DNA of 64,000 nucleotides from Mesotoga sp. Brook.08.105.5.1. GTDB taxonomy: Bacteria > Thermotogota > Thermotogae > Petrotogales > Kosmotogaceae. Shown in pieces: positions 52,631 through 61,592 of this stretch. Each line of letters opens with the position of its first letter. The stretch's first letter is position 1. The notes below the pieces were generated by a model. That model saw only the letters and a program-made list of their open reading frames with translations. It did no database searches and had not been told where the DNA came from. The stretch spans positions 32,546-96,545 of the forward strand of contig NZ_AYTW01000013.1 in assembly GCF_002752635.1 (NCBI RefSeq). The letters run 5' to 3'. A program made the translations under genes and the position numbers.

Positions 52631-53881
52631 TTAGAAGAGTTCTCTTCTTACTCTTGTTGCCGCATCGCTCAAAGCTTCGAATGGAGTGGATTTTCCATAC
52701 ATTATTTGTTCGATGAGAAATGTCGTGAGAATATCTTGAACCTCAACAGTCTTGGTGGTTAATGCGGGCGGGACAGCATAGGCAACATGGCTAGCGTAAG
52801 CGGCGAACTTTGGGTTCTCATCCATGTATTCTTGAAAGATGGGGTTAGATAGCAGATCCTCTCTTGCAGGAGGAAGGTTGGTAACTTCCATCCATTTCCG
52901 ATCTTTCTCAATATCTGAGTAAACCCACTTGATGAACTTCCATGCGGCTTCCTTATGCTTTGTTGTTGCAAACATTACCAGTCCCTTAGTATCTGCGAAC
53001 GTGTATATTGGTTTGTCTTCTGGATAGTCGTCCGGGACTGGAGGTGGAGCGATTGCAATGTGGTCAAAGACATCAGGGAAGAGGTTCCTCGCCTGATTGA
53101 TCTCCCAAGGCCCGAATATACCACCAAGAACTACTCCGAAGTAGAATGGGTTGCTTCCGAGGTCGACCGCCGTCCAGTTGTTTCTGAACATGGTATCTAT
53201 GAATGTGACGACTTCTTTCCCCGTATCGTTGTTGAAGAGAGCTCTTGCTTTCTCAACATCCAGATATGGGGAGCCCTCGCTTGCCGCATAGTAATAGGTT
53301 ATGAAATCATACCATCTGTCGTACCAGTTTCTGCCCATTACGACCAATGTTCCATACTTCTCGTAAGGGACGGAATACTTCTCACTGATTTCATAGATCT
53401 CCGAGTATGTTCTGGGCGGCCTATCATATCCCAGCTCTTTCAGTATGTCCGATCTCCACCACATCATAATCGGATTCGAGTATATTGGGAGCACGTAATA
53501 GTCGTTTCCAAATTTCCAGCTTTCGACTATTGAAGTCATCTTCCTCTTCTCCATTAGCTCCCAGAAATCCGGGAAGGAGTTTAGCGGAACAAGTATGTCT
53601 GCTTCGATAAGTTGTGCTGCAAAACCCGAGAAGATGTTCGTGCAGATGTCAGGCATTCTTCCCGATGCGATTGATGTGAGTATAGCCTCCTCTGAGCTAC
53701 CGGCAGCCGGGATCGTCGACCACTTTATCTGGATATCCGGGTTGTTCTGATTCCACTCGGAAACCACTTCTTTCCAGAAACTCTCTTGAAGAGGATTTGG
53801 CGCTGTCCAGAAGACAAGCTCAACGCCAAGTAATCCCGAGATAAGGCACAGGAATACCGTTAACAGAATTAGTTTTTTCAC
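52631..53881 (-). CDS. ABC sugar-binding protein
   Basis: 416 residues with a signal peptide (about 1-19, LLGVE). Family 1 extracellular solute-binding fold: VELVFWTAPNPLQESFWKEVVSEWNQNNPDIQIKW, FADTKGLVMFATTKHKEAAWKFIKWV. Many Trp and Tyr residues (MWWRSD, WYDRWYDFITYYYA) fit stacking on sugars. It captures a probable mannoside for the following permeases. The gap to lacI is 17 bases, so it is in the lacI-led operon. No lipobox Cys is evident. Confidence 0.92.
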   Translation of the reverse strand: MKKLILLTVFLCLISGLLGVELVFWTAPNPLQESFWKEVVSEWNQNNPDIQIKWSTIPAAGSSEEAILTSIASGRMPDICTNIFSGFAAQLIEADILVPLNSFPDFWELMEKRKMTSIVESWKFGNDYYVLPIYSNPIMMWWRSDILKELGYDRPPRTYSEIYEISEKYSVPYEKYGTLVVMGRNWYDRWYDFITYYYAASEGSPYLDVEKARALFNNDTGKEVVTFIDTMFRNNWTAVDLGSNPFYFGVVLGGIFGPWEINQARNLFPDVFDHIAIAPPPVPDDYPEDKPIYTFADTKGLVMFATTKHKEAAWKFIKWVYSDIEKDRKWMEVTNLPPAREDLLSNPIFQEYMDENPKFAAYASHVAYAVPPALTTKTVEVQDILTTFLIEQIMYGKSTPFEALSDAATRVRRELF

Positions 53882-53898
53882 GATCTTTACCTCCTTTT

Positions 53899-54876
53899 CT
53901 ATAAAGTGCTCTCTCTCTGGACAAATTCGGTAAACAGAGAAATCTTTGTAGGATGAGGTTCATTGCCAATTAGCAGACTCTGCAGTCTTCTTGATGCTAC
54001 AACCCCCATCTCACGCTTGAAGATCTTGAATGTCGTCAACGAAGGGGTGGTACCGGAAGAGTTTATAATGTCATCAAATCCCATAATCGATGCCTCTTCT
54101 GGTATTTTTATGCCTCTTGCCTGAAACTCTTCCATTGCTCTGATTGCGGCCGTATCATTACACCCGAATACTGCGTCTGGAAGCCCGTATCTTGAAAGCA
54201 AAAGGTCAATAATCGCGCTCATATTGTCGTTTTCTTCGTCGTATTCAAATGCTCTAGGCAAGTAGCCGGCGCTTTCCATTGCTGAGATATACCCGTCGTA
54301 TCTATCTCTGAAACCAAAGTGAGACAGGGGACCATGGATGTTCACTATCTTCTTCAGACCTTTTGAGAAGAGCTTTCTCATTCCATATACAGCTCCATCG
54401 TAACCATCAGAAACAACACAGTCTACCTTGACACCGGCAAGATACTGATCGACCAGCACAACCGGTTTCCCGCCCTCTTTGACCATTCTCACATCTTTCT
54501 CGCTTATTTCTCCACCTATCATCAGATATCCGTCAAAACTATTCGAGAACTCATCTGTCGATACTAATTCTCCTCTCATGTTGTTGTTTAGAAAGAACTC
54601 CTCAATTCCATTAAGAACGATAGTGTAAAATTGATCAGATTTGCTGGAAAGAATCTTAAACAATCTTCTGCCAGCGACGATGCCGATGTTGAAGTCAAGC
54701 TTTCTGCTTGCAAGGTAGCTTGCAACTTTTGAGGGTTTGTACTCGAGTTCTTCTATGGCTGACAAGACCTTTTCTCTTGCCTTCTTCGAAACGTAGCCGC
54801 TCTTATTCAGCACTCTTGAAACGGTTGCGGTTGATACTTCTGCCAGTCGTGCGACATCAGATAGTTTTGCTGACAA
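53899..54876 (-). CDS. LacI-family repressor of the mannoside locus
   Basis: 325 residues from TTG 54876, spaced 8 bases from AGAGGTG; GTG 54885 overlaps it. HTH and hinge: KLSDVARLAEVSTATVSRVLNKSGYVSKKAREKVLSAIEELEYKPSKVA. The effector domain has DAVFGCNDTAAIRAMEEFQARGIKIPEEASIMGFDD. It represses until a sugar binds. It is the first gene of the operon and lies 19 bases from an operator, so it is autoregulated. A second operator lies before the divergent gene. Confidence 0.93.
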   Translation of the reverse strand: MSAKLSDVARLAEVSTATVSRVLNKSGYVSKKAREKVLSAIEELEYKPSKVASYLASRKLDFNIGIVAGRRLFKILSSKSDQFYTIVLNGIEEFFLNNNMRGELVSTDEFSNSFDGYLMIGGEISEKDVRMVKEGGKPVVLVDQYLAGVKVDCVVSDGYDGAVYGMRKLFSKGLKKIVNIHGPLSHFGFRDRYDGYISAMESAGYLPRAFEYDEENDNMSAIIDLLLSRYGLPDAVFGCNDTAAIRAMEEFQARGIKIPEEASIMGFDDIINSSGTTPSLTTFKIFKREMGVVASRRLQSLLIGNEPHPTKISLFTEFVQRESTL

Positions 54877-54894
54877 GTAAATCACCTCTAGCTA

Positions 54895-54908
54895 TGTAAA
54901 CGCTTACA
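54895..54908. promoter_or_regulatory. LacI-type operator O1
   Basis: TGTAAACGCTTACA is a near-perfect LacI/CcpA-class operator with central CG. It lies just upstream of lacI, over the 5' region of its message. Confidence 0.85.
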
Positions 54909-55196
54909 TCTCTAAAAGTAATATACCTCGATTGAGGCTCAATAATCACATTCGAGTAGCAACTAATAAAGCCATTCAGTTAGTATTTAGAGCTATTAAG
55001 TCAATAATATGCCGTTTTGCATGTCTTAAATAATCGTAGGTATCAAAGTTGATTAAAGTTAGACGAAAAAAGTAAATTTAGTGCGGAATCAGGTTATATT
55101 ACCAATTGATTGCCGATAATCTTCGTAAGTCATTATTTTTGATTCCATATCATTCTAGATCAAAGAAGTGACAAGATTCTATAATCTTAAGTGATA
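54909..55196. other. AT-rich divergent promoter region
   Basis: No gene. A TATAAT at 55180-55185 is a likely -10 for the rightward gene, with a poor -35. The left-facing promoter is not clear (TATATT on the minus strand near 54925). Confidence 0.45.
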
Positions 55197-55210
55197 TGTA
55201 AGCGATTTCA
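55197..55210. promoter_or_regulatory. LacI-type operator O2
   Basis: TGTAAGCGATTTCA matches the reverse complement of O1 at 12 of 14 positions. It lies 11 bases after a TATAAT and 25 before the start codon of the divergent gene, a position suited to blocking transcription. Confidence 0.7.
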
Positions 55211-55234
55211 CATCGACTTCTAGGAGGTGTTTGT

Positions 55235-56560
55235 ATGAAGAGGTTCTTGGTTCTTTTCTTCATAGTGCTTTCGGTCTTTTTAGTTGCAGAGACTATAAGG
55301 GTTCCCGTGTCTGTCAATTCCTTCACCGGGGAGCCTGTTGCCGTTACAATTGCCATGAGTGATATTCTTGATCTCGTTGGGGTTGACTTCGATGCCAACT
55401 GGGACTCATTAAGAGTTGTTCAAGACGGAAAGGAGCTTCCGTATCAAATTGATGATGCCGATCTGAATGGAAGGCTCTCATCCGGGGATATTCTCTCCTT
55501 CTTGATCACAGGTCCTGCAGAGATAACGGTTAGTGACAACTTTGACATTCTTCCCCCAACCTACCAGTCGGTAGGAAAAGTAACTGAGGAAGATGGGCAG
55601 TGGGTTATTGAAATCGGGGAAATAACTGCAATTGCCAATAACAAAGGTCTCGTTAAGGTAACTGGTTTCGGAGATGTGGAAGGAACTGTGGTCGATGAGA
55701 TAGGCATTGTCAGGATGTCGGGTTATGTTGGATCGACCTATTACATCGATGGAGAGTTTGGCAGGCACGAAGAAAAGACGTCGGGAGATTTTGCAGTCAA
55801 GGAAGTCTCGGTTCTTCCTGCCGGGCCCGTAGGAATCACTGTTGTTAGCACGCTTGAAGCGAAACCTTTCCTGGGTGTAACTCAAAAAATCATCACCACA
55901 ATCTTCAGCAACGGGGATATAATTTCTCACAACACCTTTGAATTTGCGACATATGCCGAACTAATGAAACTACAGATAATGGCAACAAGAGTATTGACTG
56001 ACGTAGCTGAAGACACGGTCCATACGCTTCCTGTATTCAGAAGACTTCTCTGGGCCGATCAGCTTAATATTACACCACTAGAATACTGGCTTGAGAGAAA
56101 TGCGATAATGTATTTCGGAAACAAGCCCTATATTGTCTTCCCTGCTGTAGATTCAATGAGACCGCTTTGGTGGGGTGCGACGTACATATTTGCTTCTCAG
56201 GAAAGCTGGAGAGCCAACTACTCGTTGTCATTGAAATTGGGTGTCGCAGAGATAAACCCCGAAGTACCTGTTGTAGTAGCCGACTACGAGAAATGGATAG
56301 GAGGTCTTACTTGGGTATATGAGAGCAGGGAATTCAGGGACGGATACTTCGAATGGATGCCCGGTGAGATTGACATCTTCGAAAGCACTAGAGGTTATGT
56401 CTCTTCAAACTGGGAAGACTACGTAAAGCGCTTTGCGGCAGGAGATGTTGTCAGTTTCAAGAGAGTCTACTCGATATTCAACGCCGACTCAATTCAGGAT
56501 TCAATCGAGTTCGCTGAGCTCAAGAAGTCGGAGATTCAGTCACTCAAGATAGGAGAATAA
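55235..56560 (+). CDS. Secreted protein of the mannoside locus, unknown function
   Basis: 441 residues with a signal peptide (about 1-19, FLVAET). The N-terminal beta-rich part (VPVSVNSFTGEPVAVTIAMSD, LPYQIDDADLNGRLSSGDILSFL) looks like the opening of DUF4861-type or sugar-processing envelope proteins. The central and C-terminal parts are beta-rich with many Trp/Tyr (RPLWWGATYIFASQESW, YEKWIGGLTWVYESREFRDGYFEW), as in carbohydrate-binding or lyase-like beta-supersandwich folds. No catalytic motif recognised. ATG behind AGGAGGTG; controlled by O2, so probably acts on the same glycan. Confidence 0.7.
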   Translation: MKRFLVLFFIVLSVFLVAETIRVPVSVNSFTGEPVAVTIAMSDILDLVGVDFDANWDSLRVVQDGKELPYQIDDADLNGRLSSGDILSFLITGPAEITVSDNFDILPPTYQSVGKVTEEDGQWVIEIGEITAIANNKGLVKVTGFGDVEGTVVDEIGIVRMSGYVGSTYYIDGEFGRHEEKTSGDFAVKEVSVLPAGPVGITVVSTLEAKPFLGVTQKIITTIFSNGDIISHNTFEFATYAELMKLQIMATRVLTDVAEDTVHTLPVFRRLLWADQLNITPLEYWLERNAIMYFGNKPYIVFPAVDSMRPLWWGATYIFASQESWRANYSLSLKLGVAEINPEVPVVVADYEKWIGGLTWVYESREFRDGYFEWMPGEIDIFESTRGYVSSNWEDYVKRFAAGDVVSFKRVYSIFNADSIQDSIEFAELKKSEIQSLKIGE

Positions 56561-56575
56561 TCGATCTTTGCTTTA

Positions 56576-56604
56576 GGGTGAGAGGTTGCCTCTCACCCTT
56601 TTAT
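56576..56604 (+). terminator. Terminator between the two secreted-protein genes
   Basis: GGGTGAGAGG and CCTCTCACCC form a perfect 10-bp stem with a TTG loop and TTTTATTTT tail. It lies 16 bases after the stop of the 441-residue protein and directly before the next gene's ribosome site, so it may attenuate rather than fully stop. Confidence 0.85.
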
Positions 56605-56617
56605 TTTGGAGGTGTCT

Positions 56618-58930
56618 ATGAAGAAGGTAATCGTCTTGCTCTTATCTCTTGCTTCAGTCTTGCTTATCGGGATGGAGGTTCAGCTTAATCTAGGACATCT
56701 GGAATTCCTTAGAGACGAGTTCTCGATTGAGAATGTCACAAGAGTTGGTTACTGGATTTATGCTGACAGACTTCCCGATGGAAGCTACAAACATGCCGAT
56801 GCTCCCGGCGAAGGAGTTACATGTGTTGATGATGTGGCGAGGGCGGCGATACTTTATTTGAGACTCTTTGAGACTTCAGGAAACCCTGAGTACTTCGGAC
56901 GGGCAAGAGAAGCGCTGGAATTTGTACTTTCAATGCAGGATGTCGATGGGGACTTCTACAATTTCGTATTCGAAGATGGAAGAATAAACCTAAATGGGCC
57001 TACTTCCAGAAAAGGAGGAAACTGGTGGGCAGCTCGAGCATTATGGGCGCTTACTACCGGAGCACGGATATCTCAAGATTTTGACCCCGAGTTTTCTGTT
57101 AAACTGACCGAAGCTGCACATAGGTGCTTCCGAAGAATAATCAGCTTTGAACAGGACGGTCTTATTCATGGCTACACCGACCTCTCATCCGTTGTTCTTC
57201 TTGGAGCCGCCGAGTTGTTCATGATAGGCAACGATGCACTCGTGGGAAGTTTCGTTGAAAGGTGTTCTTCTGCTATTCGAGATAAGCTGGTTCTGAATAG
57301 CGACTCGCTTTTTGACGGTCTTGTAGACGAGGCACCACCTTCAGAATCGAAGTATTACTGGCACGGTTGGGGTTCGAGGCAGCTGGAAGCAATAGCTTTG
57401 GCAAGTGCGATTCTAGAAGACGACAATCTTCTTGAAGCTTCTGTAGAGGCTTTCAAGCGAAGCTCGGCGCTTCTGCTGAATGCGGGGCCTCTATACTCAT
57501 TGTCTCAATACTTGCAACTTTTCCCGCAGATAGCCTATGCTGCAGAAGCTGCGATTTCAGCAGGGTATATGCTGTATGAACTGACCGAAGATGATGAGAT
57601 TGCCTCTACAACGGCTCTTCTTGGAAGCTGGTTCCTTGGTGTCAACAAGTTGAACCAGTCAATGATAGGGAGGAACGGAGAGGGATTTGACGGACTTGAA
57701 TTCTCACACGTAAATAGAAATGCAGGAGCAGAATCTACGATTTCCATGCTTCTTTCTCTCGAAAGGATCAGTAGGCTTCCCGATCAGTACGAACGGTTCT
57801 TTTCTGGTGAAGTAGAGATACTTGCGCCGGTTGAGGTAGTTGAAGCAGAATCCATGAGGGCTGGCCTTTCCGAATCAGCGATAATCCAGGGTACCGGCTT
57901 TTCGGGCAATGCCGTAATAAACATCTCAGGAGCATTCAGTCTTCGTATGCCAATAACACTTGCCGAGACATCATATTCAGTATTTGCAGCTCTAAATGAA
58001 GTCAAAGCTAACGAAGTGGTCTTTACCTTGAGGCTTGGGGATTCCAGATCAGAGAAGGTAGTCAGCCTAGAGCGGAGAGCCATTCTCAAAATCGGTACTG
58101 TAAAAGGTACAGGTAATGAATCTACCTTCACGGTGGGAGGAAGAATAACCGAAGGTAGTTTCGATCTCGATCAGATAATTCTCGTGCCGAATTTGGTGGT
58201 TGCTTACGATCCAGGAGAAGATGTTTCCTTTATTCTCAATTTCCGTGGAAGCGAGGAAGCACAAGAAGGTATTTCAATTGCAAACGGTAGGATCTTTGAA
58301 AGAGAGAGAAAGATTACTGAAGTACCACCGTCACTGGTGGTGGATGTTGTCGAACAGGACGGGTTCGTTCATTTGAATCTTGAAGAGCTATTCAACAACA
58401 ACGGAATTGCATCTTCCGATGAGAGAAAAACGGCGAATTTCGACAACCCTCAGGGATTATTTGGAGCTTCTTACATATCTGCAGAGCTGGAGAGAGAGCT
58501 AGAATCAGGATTCCTTTCTGTTGGTGAGACTAGATTCTTAATGAACATCAAAGGCGACGACAACCTAAGACTCACGGGCCAGGCGATCACATTTCCAGCA
58601 GAAGTATTCAGTCGTATCTGTATCCTCGGTTCGGCGAACCATGGTGACTACGTCGGTGAAGCGCTGCTGATCTACGAAGATGGTTCGCAGCAAATGATCC
58701 AGTTGTCGTTTTCCGATTGGTGCGGAGGGCCATCGACTGGAGAGGAAATTGCGTTCGTGTTTTCCGGCAGATACGATAATACTGGGAATACAGAGAGAGT
58801 CAAGTGCATGCTGTACTATCGTTGTAGTGATCTTCTTGATAAACCGTTGAAAAGCATAGTCTTTCCTCAGCTGGCTAATGTGCACATTTTCGCAGTCTCG
58901 TTTGAGAGAGCAGGCTCCTGTGTTCAGTAG
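56618..58930 (+). CDS. Secreted multidomain carbohydrate-active protein, (alpha/alpha) barrel plus binding modules
   Basis: 770 residues from ATG 56618 (GGAGGTG upstream). Signal peptide about 1-17. Residues about 30-400 look like an (alpha/alpha)6 barrel (KHADAPGEGVTCVDDVARAAILYLRL, GNWWAARALWALTTGA, YYWHGWGSRQLEAIALAS, LEFSHVNRNAGAESTISMLLSL), the fold of many glycoside hydrolases, lyases and epimerases. Next, about 405-535, is a CBM6/35-like beta-sandwich (VVEAESM... FDLDQIILVP). A second beta domain, about 555-770, has the NNNGIA...ANFDNPQG opening of galactose-binding-like modules. Catalytic acids (Asp in VTCVDDVARA) are a guess. It likely trims the glycan outside the cell. Confidence 0.7.
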   Translation: MKKVIVLLLSLASVLLIGMEVQLNLGHLEFLRDEFSIENVTRVGYWIYADRLPDGSYKHADAPGEGVTCVDDVARAAILYLRLFETSGNPEYFGRAREALEFVLSMQDVDGDFYNFVFEDGRINLNGPTSRKGGNWWAARALWALTTGARISQDFDPEFSVKLTEAAHRCFRRIISFEQDGLIHGYTDLSSVVLLGAAELFMIGNDALVGSFVERCSSAIRDKLVLNSDSLFDGLVDEAPPSESKYYWHGWGSRQLEAIALASAILEDDNLLEASVEAFKRSSALLLNAGPLYSLSQYLQLFPQIAYAAEAAISAGYMLYELTEDDEIASTTALLGSWFLGVNKLNQSMIGRNGEGFDGLEFSHVNRNAGAESTISMLLSLERISRLPDQYERFFSGEVEILAPVEVVEAESMRAGLSESAIIQGTGFSGNAVINISGAFSLRMPITLAETSYSVFAALNEVKANEVVFTLRLGDSRSEKVVSLERRAILKIGTVKGTGNESTFTVGGRITEGSFDLDQIILVPNLVVAYDPGEDVSFILNFRGSEEAQEGISIANGRIFERERKITEVPPSLVVDVVEQDGFVHLNLEELFNNNGIASSDERKTANFDNPQGLFGASYISAELERELESGFLSVGETRFLMNIKGDDNLRLTGQAITFPAEVFSRICILGSANHGDYVGEALLIYEDGSQQMIQLSFSDWCGGPSTGEEIAFVFSGRYDNTGNTERVKCMLYYRCSDLLDKPLKSIVFPQLANVHIFAVSFERAGSCVQ

Positions 58931-58969
58931 CAGTGAAGTTATTTGGAGAAGAATGCCGGTCCGTTGACG

Positions 58970-59060
58970 CAGGCCAGTTCTGCTTCGCGGCCGGAAAACC
59001 CGCTTAATGCTTGAGGGAACACGCTGTGCGCTGGGAAAAGCAGTCCTCAGGTTTGCCGTC
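58970..59060 (+). repeat. Short hairpin units beside the 90-bp repeat
   Basis: Units like those at 23.8 kb: GCCAGTT-CTGC-ttc-GCGG, CCCGC-ttaat-GCTTGAGGG and ACGCTGTGCGCTGG, in the gene-free stretch after the 770-residue protein. Confidence 0.4.
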
Positions 59061-59084
59061 CAATAGCTAGGATCCGTCCTTCTT

Positions 59085-59174
59085 CTCTTGCTTTTTCTTA
59101 CAACTTGTATCTTGTAACTTGCAACTGAGCTTTAACAAGCGATCAGCGGGTCCTTGTTCTTAAGCGTACAGCGG
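59085..59174 (-). repeat. 90-bp dispersed repeat, copy B
   Basis: Reverse complement of copy A at 23861-23950, 82 of 90 bases identical, no gaps. Further along, GTTAACGGTCAACCG (59233-59247) resembles TTGACCGTTACGGGTCAACCG at 23680, so the similarity of the two regions is patchy but extends beyond the unit. Confidence 0.75.
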
Positions 59175-59291
59175 ATCTAGAAACGAAGGACAGATCCTCG
59201 CTCTGGAACGAAGAACAGGTTTTTCCCTCGGTTAACGGTCAACCGTTTTCACTTTGCCGCTACCTGTCATCACGTAACTAATCGTCAAACC

Positions 59292-59320
59292 TTGACACTG
59301 TACCCTACCGATGATAGAAT
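59292..59320 (+). promoter_or_regulatory. Promoter of tRNA-Val
   Basis: TTGACA (59292-59297), exactly 17 bases, TAGAAT (59315-59320), eight bases before the mature tRNA 5' end. Confidence 0.85.
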
Positions 59321-59328
59321 TGCTGTAC

Positions 59329-59403
59329 GGATGCGTAGCTCAGCGGAAGAGCGCTTCCTTCACACGGAAGAGGCCACAGGTTCAATCCCTGTCGCATCCA
59401 CCA
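59329..59403 (+). tRNA. tRNA-Val (anticodon CAC)
   Basis: Acceptor GGATGCG pairs with CGCATCC; D-arm GCTC...GAGC; anticodon stem CTTCC/GGAAG closes loop TTCACAC (anticodon CAC, reads GUG); T-arm ACAGG-TTCAATC-CCTGT; CCA encoded. All stems are intact. It is alone, with its own promoter and terminator. Confidence 0.97.
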
Positions 59404-59410
59404 CATAGGT

Positions 59411-59437
59411 AAAGGGAGTCATTTCGACTCCCTTTTT
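59411..59437 (+). terminator. Bidirectional terminator between tRNA-Val and rng
   Basis: AAAGGGAGTC and GACTCCCTTT form a 10-bp stem with an ATTTC loop and T5 tail. The left arm overlaps the rng stop codon, so it can serve both transcripts. Confidence 0.88.
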
Positions 59438-60894
59438 GTCTTAGTCTTGGGTTTCTTCAACTTTTCTTGCTTCTTCACGAATTTGATTTCATAAGAGGTC
59501 GGAATTGGCCAGGTGAAGCCCACCGAAATCTCTCTTTTTAGCGTCTTGACAAGGTTCTTCTGGTTTTCTGGAGTTAGGATTCCAGACATGTTTTGATAAA
59601 CCTGAATGGAGGCGCTGGTCAACGATTCGTCCTGAAAACCCCTCGATAGATCCTTAAGCAGCCGCTGATAAACTGCCCTGGGAGACTCGATCCTTCCCGT
59701 TCCCTTGCAAATCGGGCATGAGGAATATAACTTGGACCCAATTGCAGCTGTCGATCGCTTCCTTGTCATTTCCAGCAATCCAAGTCTCGTGAATCCCATT
59801 ATCATAGTTCTCGCCTTGTCCTTCTTAAATTCAGCTGTGAGACTCGATATCACTTTCTGCCTATCTTCATCGTTCTTCATATCAATAAAGTCTATAACGA
59901 CTATTCCGCCAATGTTTCTCAATCTCAGCTGTCTCGCAATCTCTGAAGCGGCCTCTAGGTTCGTGTTCAATGAAGTTTCCGACACATCGTTGCCGGAGAT
60001 ACTGCTTGCAGAGTTCACATCGATTACCGTCATAGCTTCTGTTCTGTCTATGTATATGTTTCCTCCCGCGGGTAGGGATACCATTCTGGTATAGAGGATC
60101 TTCATTTTCTCGTACACTTCTTCAGACGCAAAGGCATCGCCTTCAACATACCTCACGACCGGTTTGAAACCGGACTTGAATTTGCTGATGCCGGCGACCA
60201 CATCGTGCCAGAGTTCCTCTGAATCGACCACTATCTCCTTTGTATTTTCGGTCAGTCTCTCTCTGAGAATATACTCTACAAAGGAAGGTTCCTCATAGAG
60301 AATCTTCGGTTTTCTGCTTCTTCTAAATGTCTCGTTTATCTTGTTCCAGTTTTCACGCAGACTTTCAAGCTCTTCCTTTATTGTTTCCTCACCCACACCG
60401 AAAGCGGCGGTACGGAAGATCACACCTTCTTTGTTTTCAAGAACTGACTTCGCAACCGCGGTGAGCCTATTCCTTTCCTGCTGATCCGCGATCTTCTTCG
60501 ATATTCCAATATGCTTCGAAAACGGTGTATAAACAAGGCTTCTGCCTGGTATGCTAACCTTAAGGGTAATCTGAGGCCCTTTCGAACCGATGGGATCTTT
60601 GCTGACCTGGACTAGAACTTTGTTGTTCTTCTCCAGTTTCTGTTGTCCGGAAGCATCTTTGAATCTAAGAAATGCGTTCCTTCCAATCCCAATATTCACA
60701 AAAGCCGCTTCAAGGCTGGGAACAACATTCTCTACCTTGCCAAGATAGATGTTTCCAGTTACACTTTCGCTGTCCATGTCTTCGAAAAAAATCTCTTCCA
60801 GCTGATCGCCGTCCAGAGAAGCGATCCTGACTTCGTCCTCAATTCGACTGAAGACAATAGTCTGCGTTCTGTTATTCTGTATTCTTGCCACCAC
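59419..60894 (-). CDS. rng: Ribonuclease E/G
   Basis: 491 residues, RNase G size. An N-terminal S1 domain (GNIYLGKVENVVPSLEAAFVNIGIGRNAFL) is followed by the catalytic DNase I-like subdomain with IDRTEAMTVIDVNSAS (first metal Asp) and IVVIDFIDM (second Asp). The Zn-link is SSCPICKGTGRI. It processes rRNA and decays mRNA. No C-terminal degradosome scaffold is present. The basic tail KKPKTKTKRESK ends within a terminator hairpin. Confidence 0.93.
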   Translation of the reverse strand: MVARIQNNRTQTIVFSRIEDEVRIASLDGDQLEEIFFEDMDSESVTGNIYLGKVENVVPSLEAAFVNIGIGRNAFLRFKDASGQQKLEKNNKVLVQVSKDPIGSKGPQITLKVSIPGRSLVYTPFSKHIGISKKIADQQERNRLTAVAKSVLENKEGVIFRTAAFGVGEETIKEELESLRENWNKINETFRRSRKPKILYEEPSFVEYILRERLTENTKEIVVDSEELWHDVVAGISKFKSGFKPVVRYVEGDAFASEEVYEKMKILYTRMVSLPAGGNIYIDRTEAMTVIDVNSASSISGNDVSETSLNTNLEAASEIARQLRLRNIGGIVVIDFIDMKNDEDRQKVISSLTAEFKKDKARTMIMGFTRLGLLEMTRKRSTAAIGSKLYSSCPICKGTGRIESPRAVYQRLLKDLSRGFQDESLTSASIQVYQNMSGILTPENQKNLVKTLKREISVGFTWPIPTSYEIKFVKKQEKLKKPKTKTKRESK

Positions 60895-60965
60895 CCTTTC
60901 ATTTCTATAGACAGAACTAGATTTCGAATTCTACCATAATAATCATCTCACGTGAAGATTAAGAA

Positions 60966-60992
60966 AGCGGGCCACCTTCTGGTGGCCGTCCG
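60966..60992 (-). terminator. Terminator of hpf
   Basis: On the minus strand GGCCACC-AGAA-GGTGGCC, extended by outer G-C pairs, followed by TTTCTTAAT. Starts one base after the hpf stop. Confidence 0.75.
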
Positions 60993-61526
60993 CTATTCGT
61001 TCATTTCAATAATACCGATAGATCCGTTCTTTCTAGTATAGAGAACATTGACTTCATCAGTATCGATATTCCTGTAGACAAAAAAGGTGTGGCCAAGCAT
61101 TTCCATCTGAAGAACGGCCTCATCCTCAGTCATCGGCTTGATAGTGAACCTCTTACGTCTTGTAATTACTGTGGATTGATCTTCTTCGAACCTGGAGGGA
61201 ATTGAATCGAGGTTTTCCTTAAGGCCGTTTTTGTGCTTGTGGCGAGTTCTCTCTTTGAATCTCTTTATTCTTCTCTCAAAGGCATCAGATGCCGAATCCA
61301 CTACTGTATAGAAGTCGCTGCCCTTTTCCTCCACGCGGACCATAACGCCCGGCAGATGGGCGGTCGCCTCGACCTTGTAGAACGCCCTTTCCTTCGAGAG
61401 CCTGAGATCCATCGAGATCAGCTTCTCCTCGTTGACAACTTTCGACACTTTTGAGAACCTCTTGTCGATGTAGTCTTTCATGGAGTCTGTAACAGTTACG
61501 TCTTTAGAGTAGATGTTGTAATCCAT
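60993..61526 (-). CDS. hpf: Ribosome hibernation promoting factor, long form
   Basis: 177 residues from ATG 61526, behind GGAGGGTT. The N-terminal domain (MDYNIYSKDVTVTDSMKDYIDKRF) blocks the decoding centre. A basic linker (RTRHKHKNG) leads to the C-terminal dimerisation domain (RRKRFTIKPMTEDEAVLQMEMLGHTFFVYRN), which pairs ribosomes into 100S dimers in stationary phase. It has its own terminator and is upstream of rng on the same strand. Confidence 0.93.
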   Translation of the reverse strand: MDYNIYSKDVTVTDSMKDYIDKRFSKVSKVVNEEKLISMDLRLSKERAFYKVEATAHLPGVMVRVEEKGSDFYTVVDSASDAFERRIKRFKERTRHKHKNGLKENLDSIPSRFEEDQSTVITRRKRFTIKPMTEDEAVLQMEMLGHTFFVYRNIDTDEVNVLYTRKNGSIGIIEMNE

Positions 61527-61592
61527 GATAACCCTCCTCTCGCGTGATGCTACCAAATTGCGTTACTTCATGTTATCACATACCAAAGGCCG

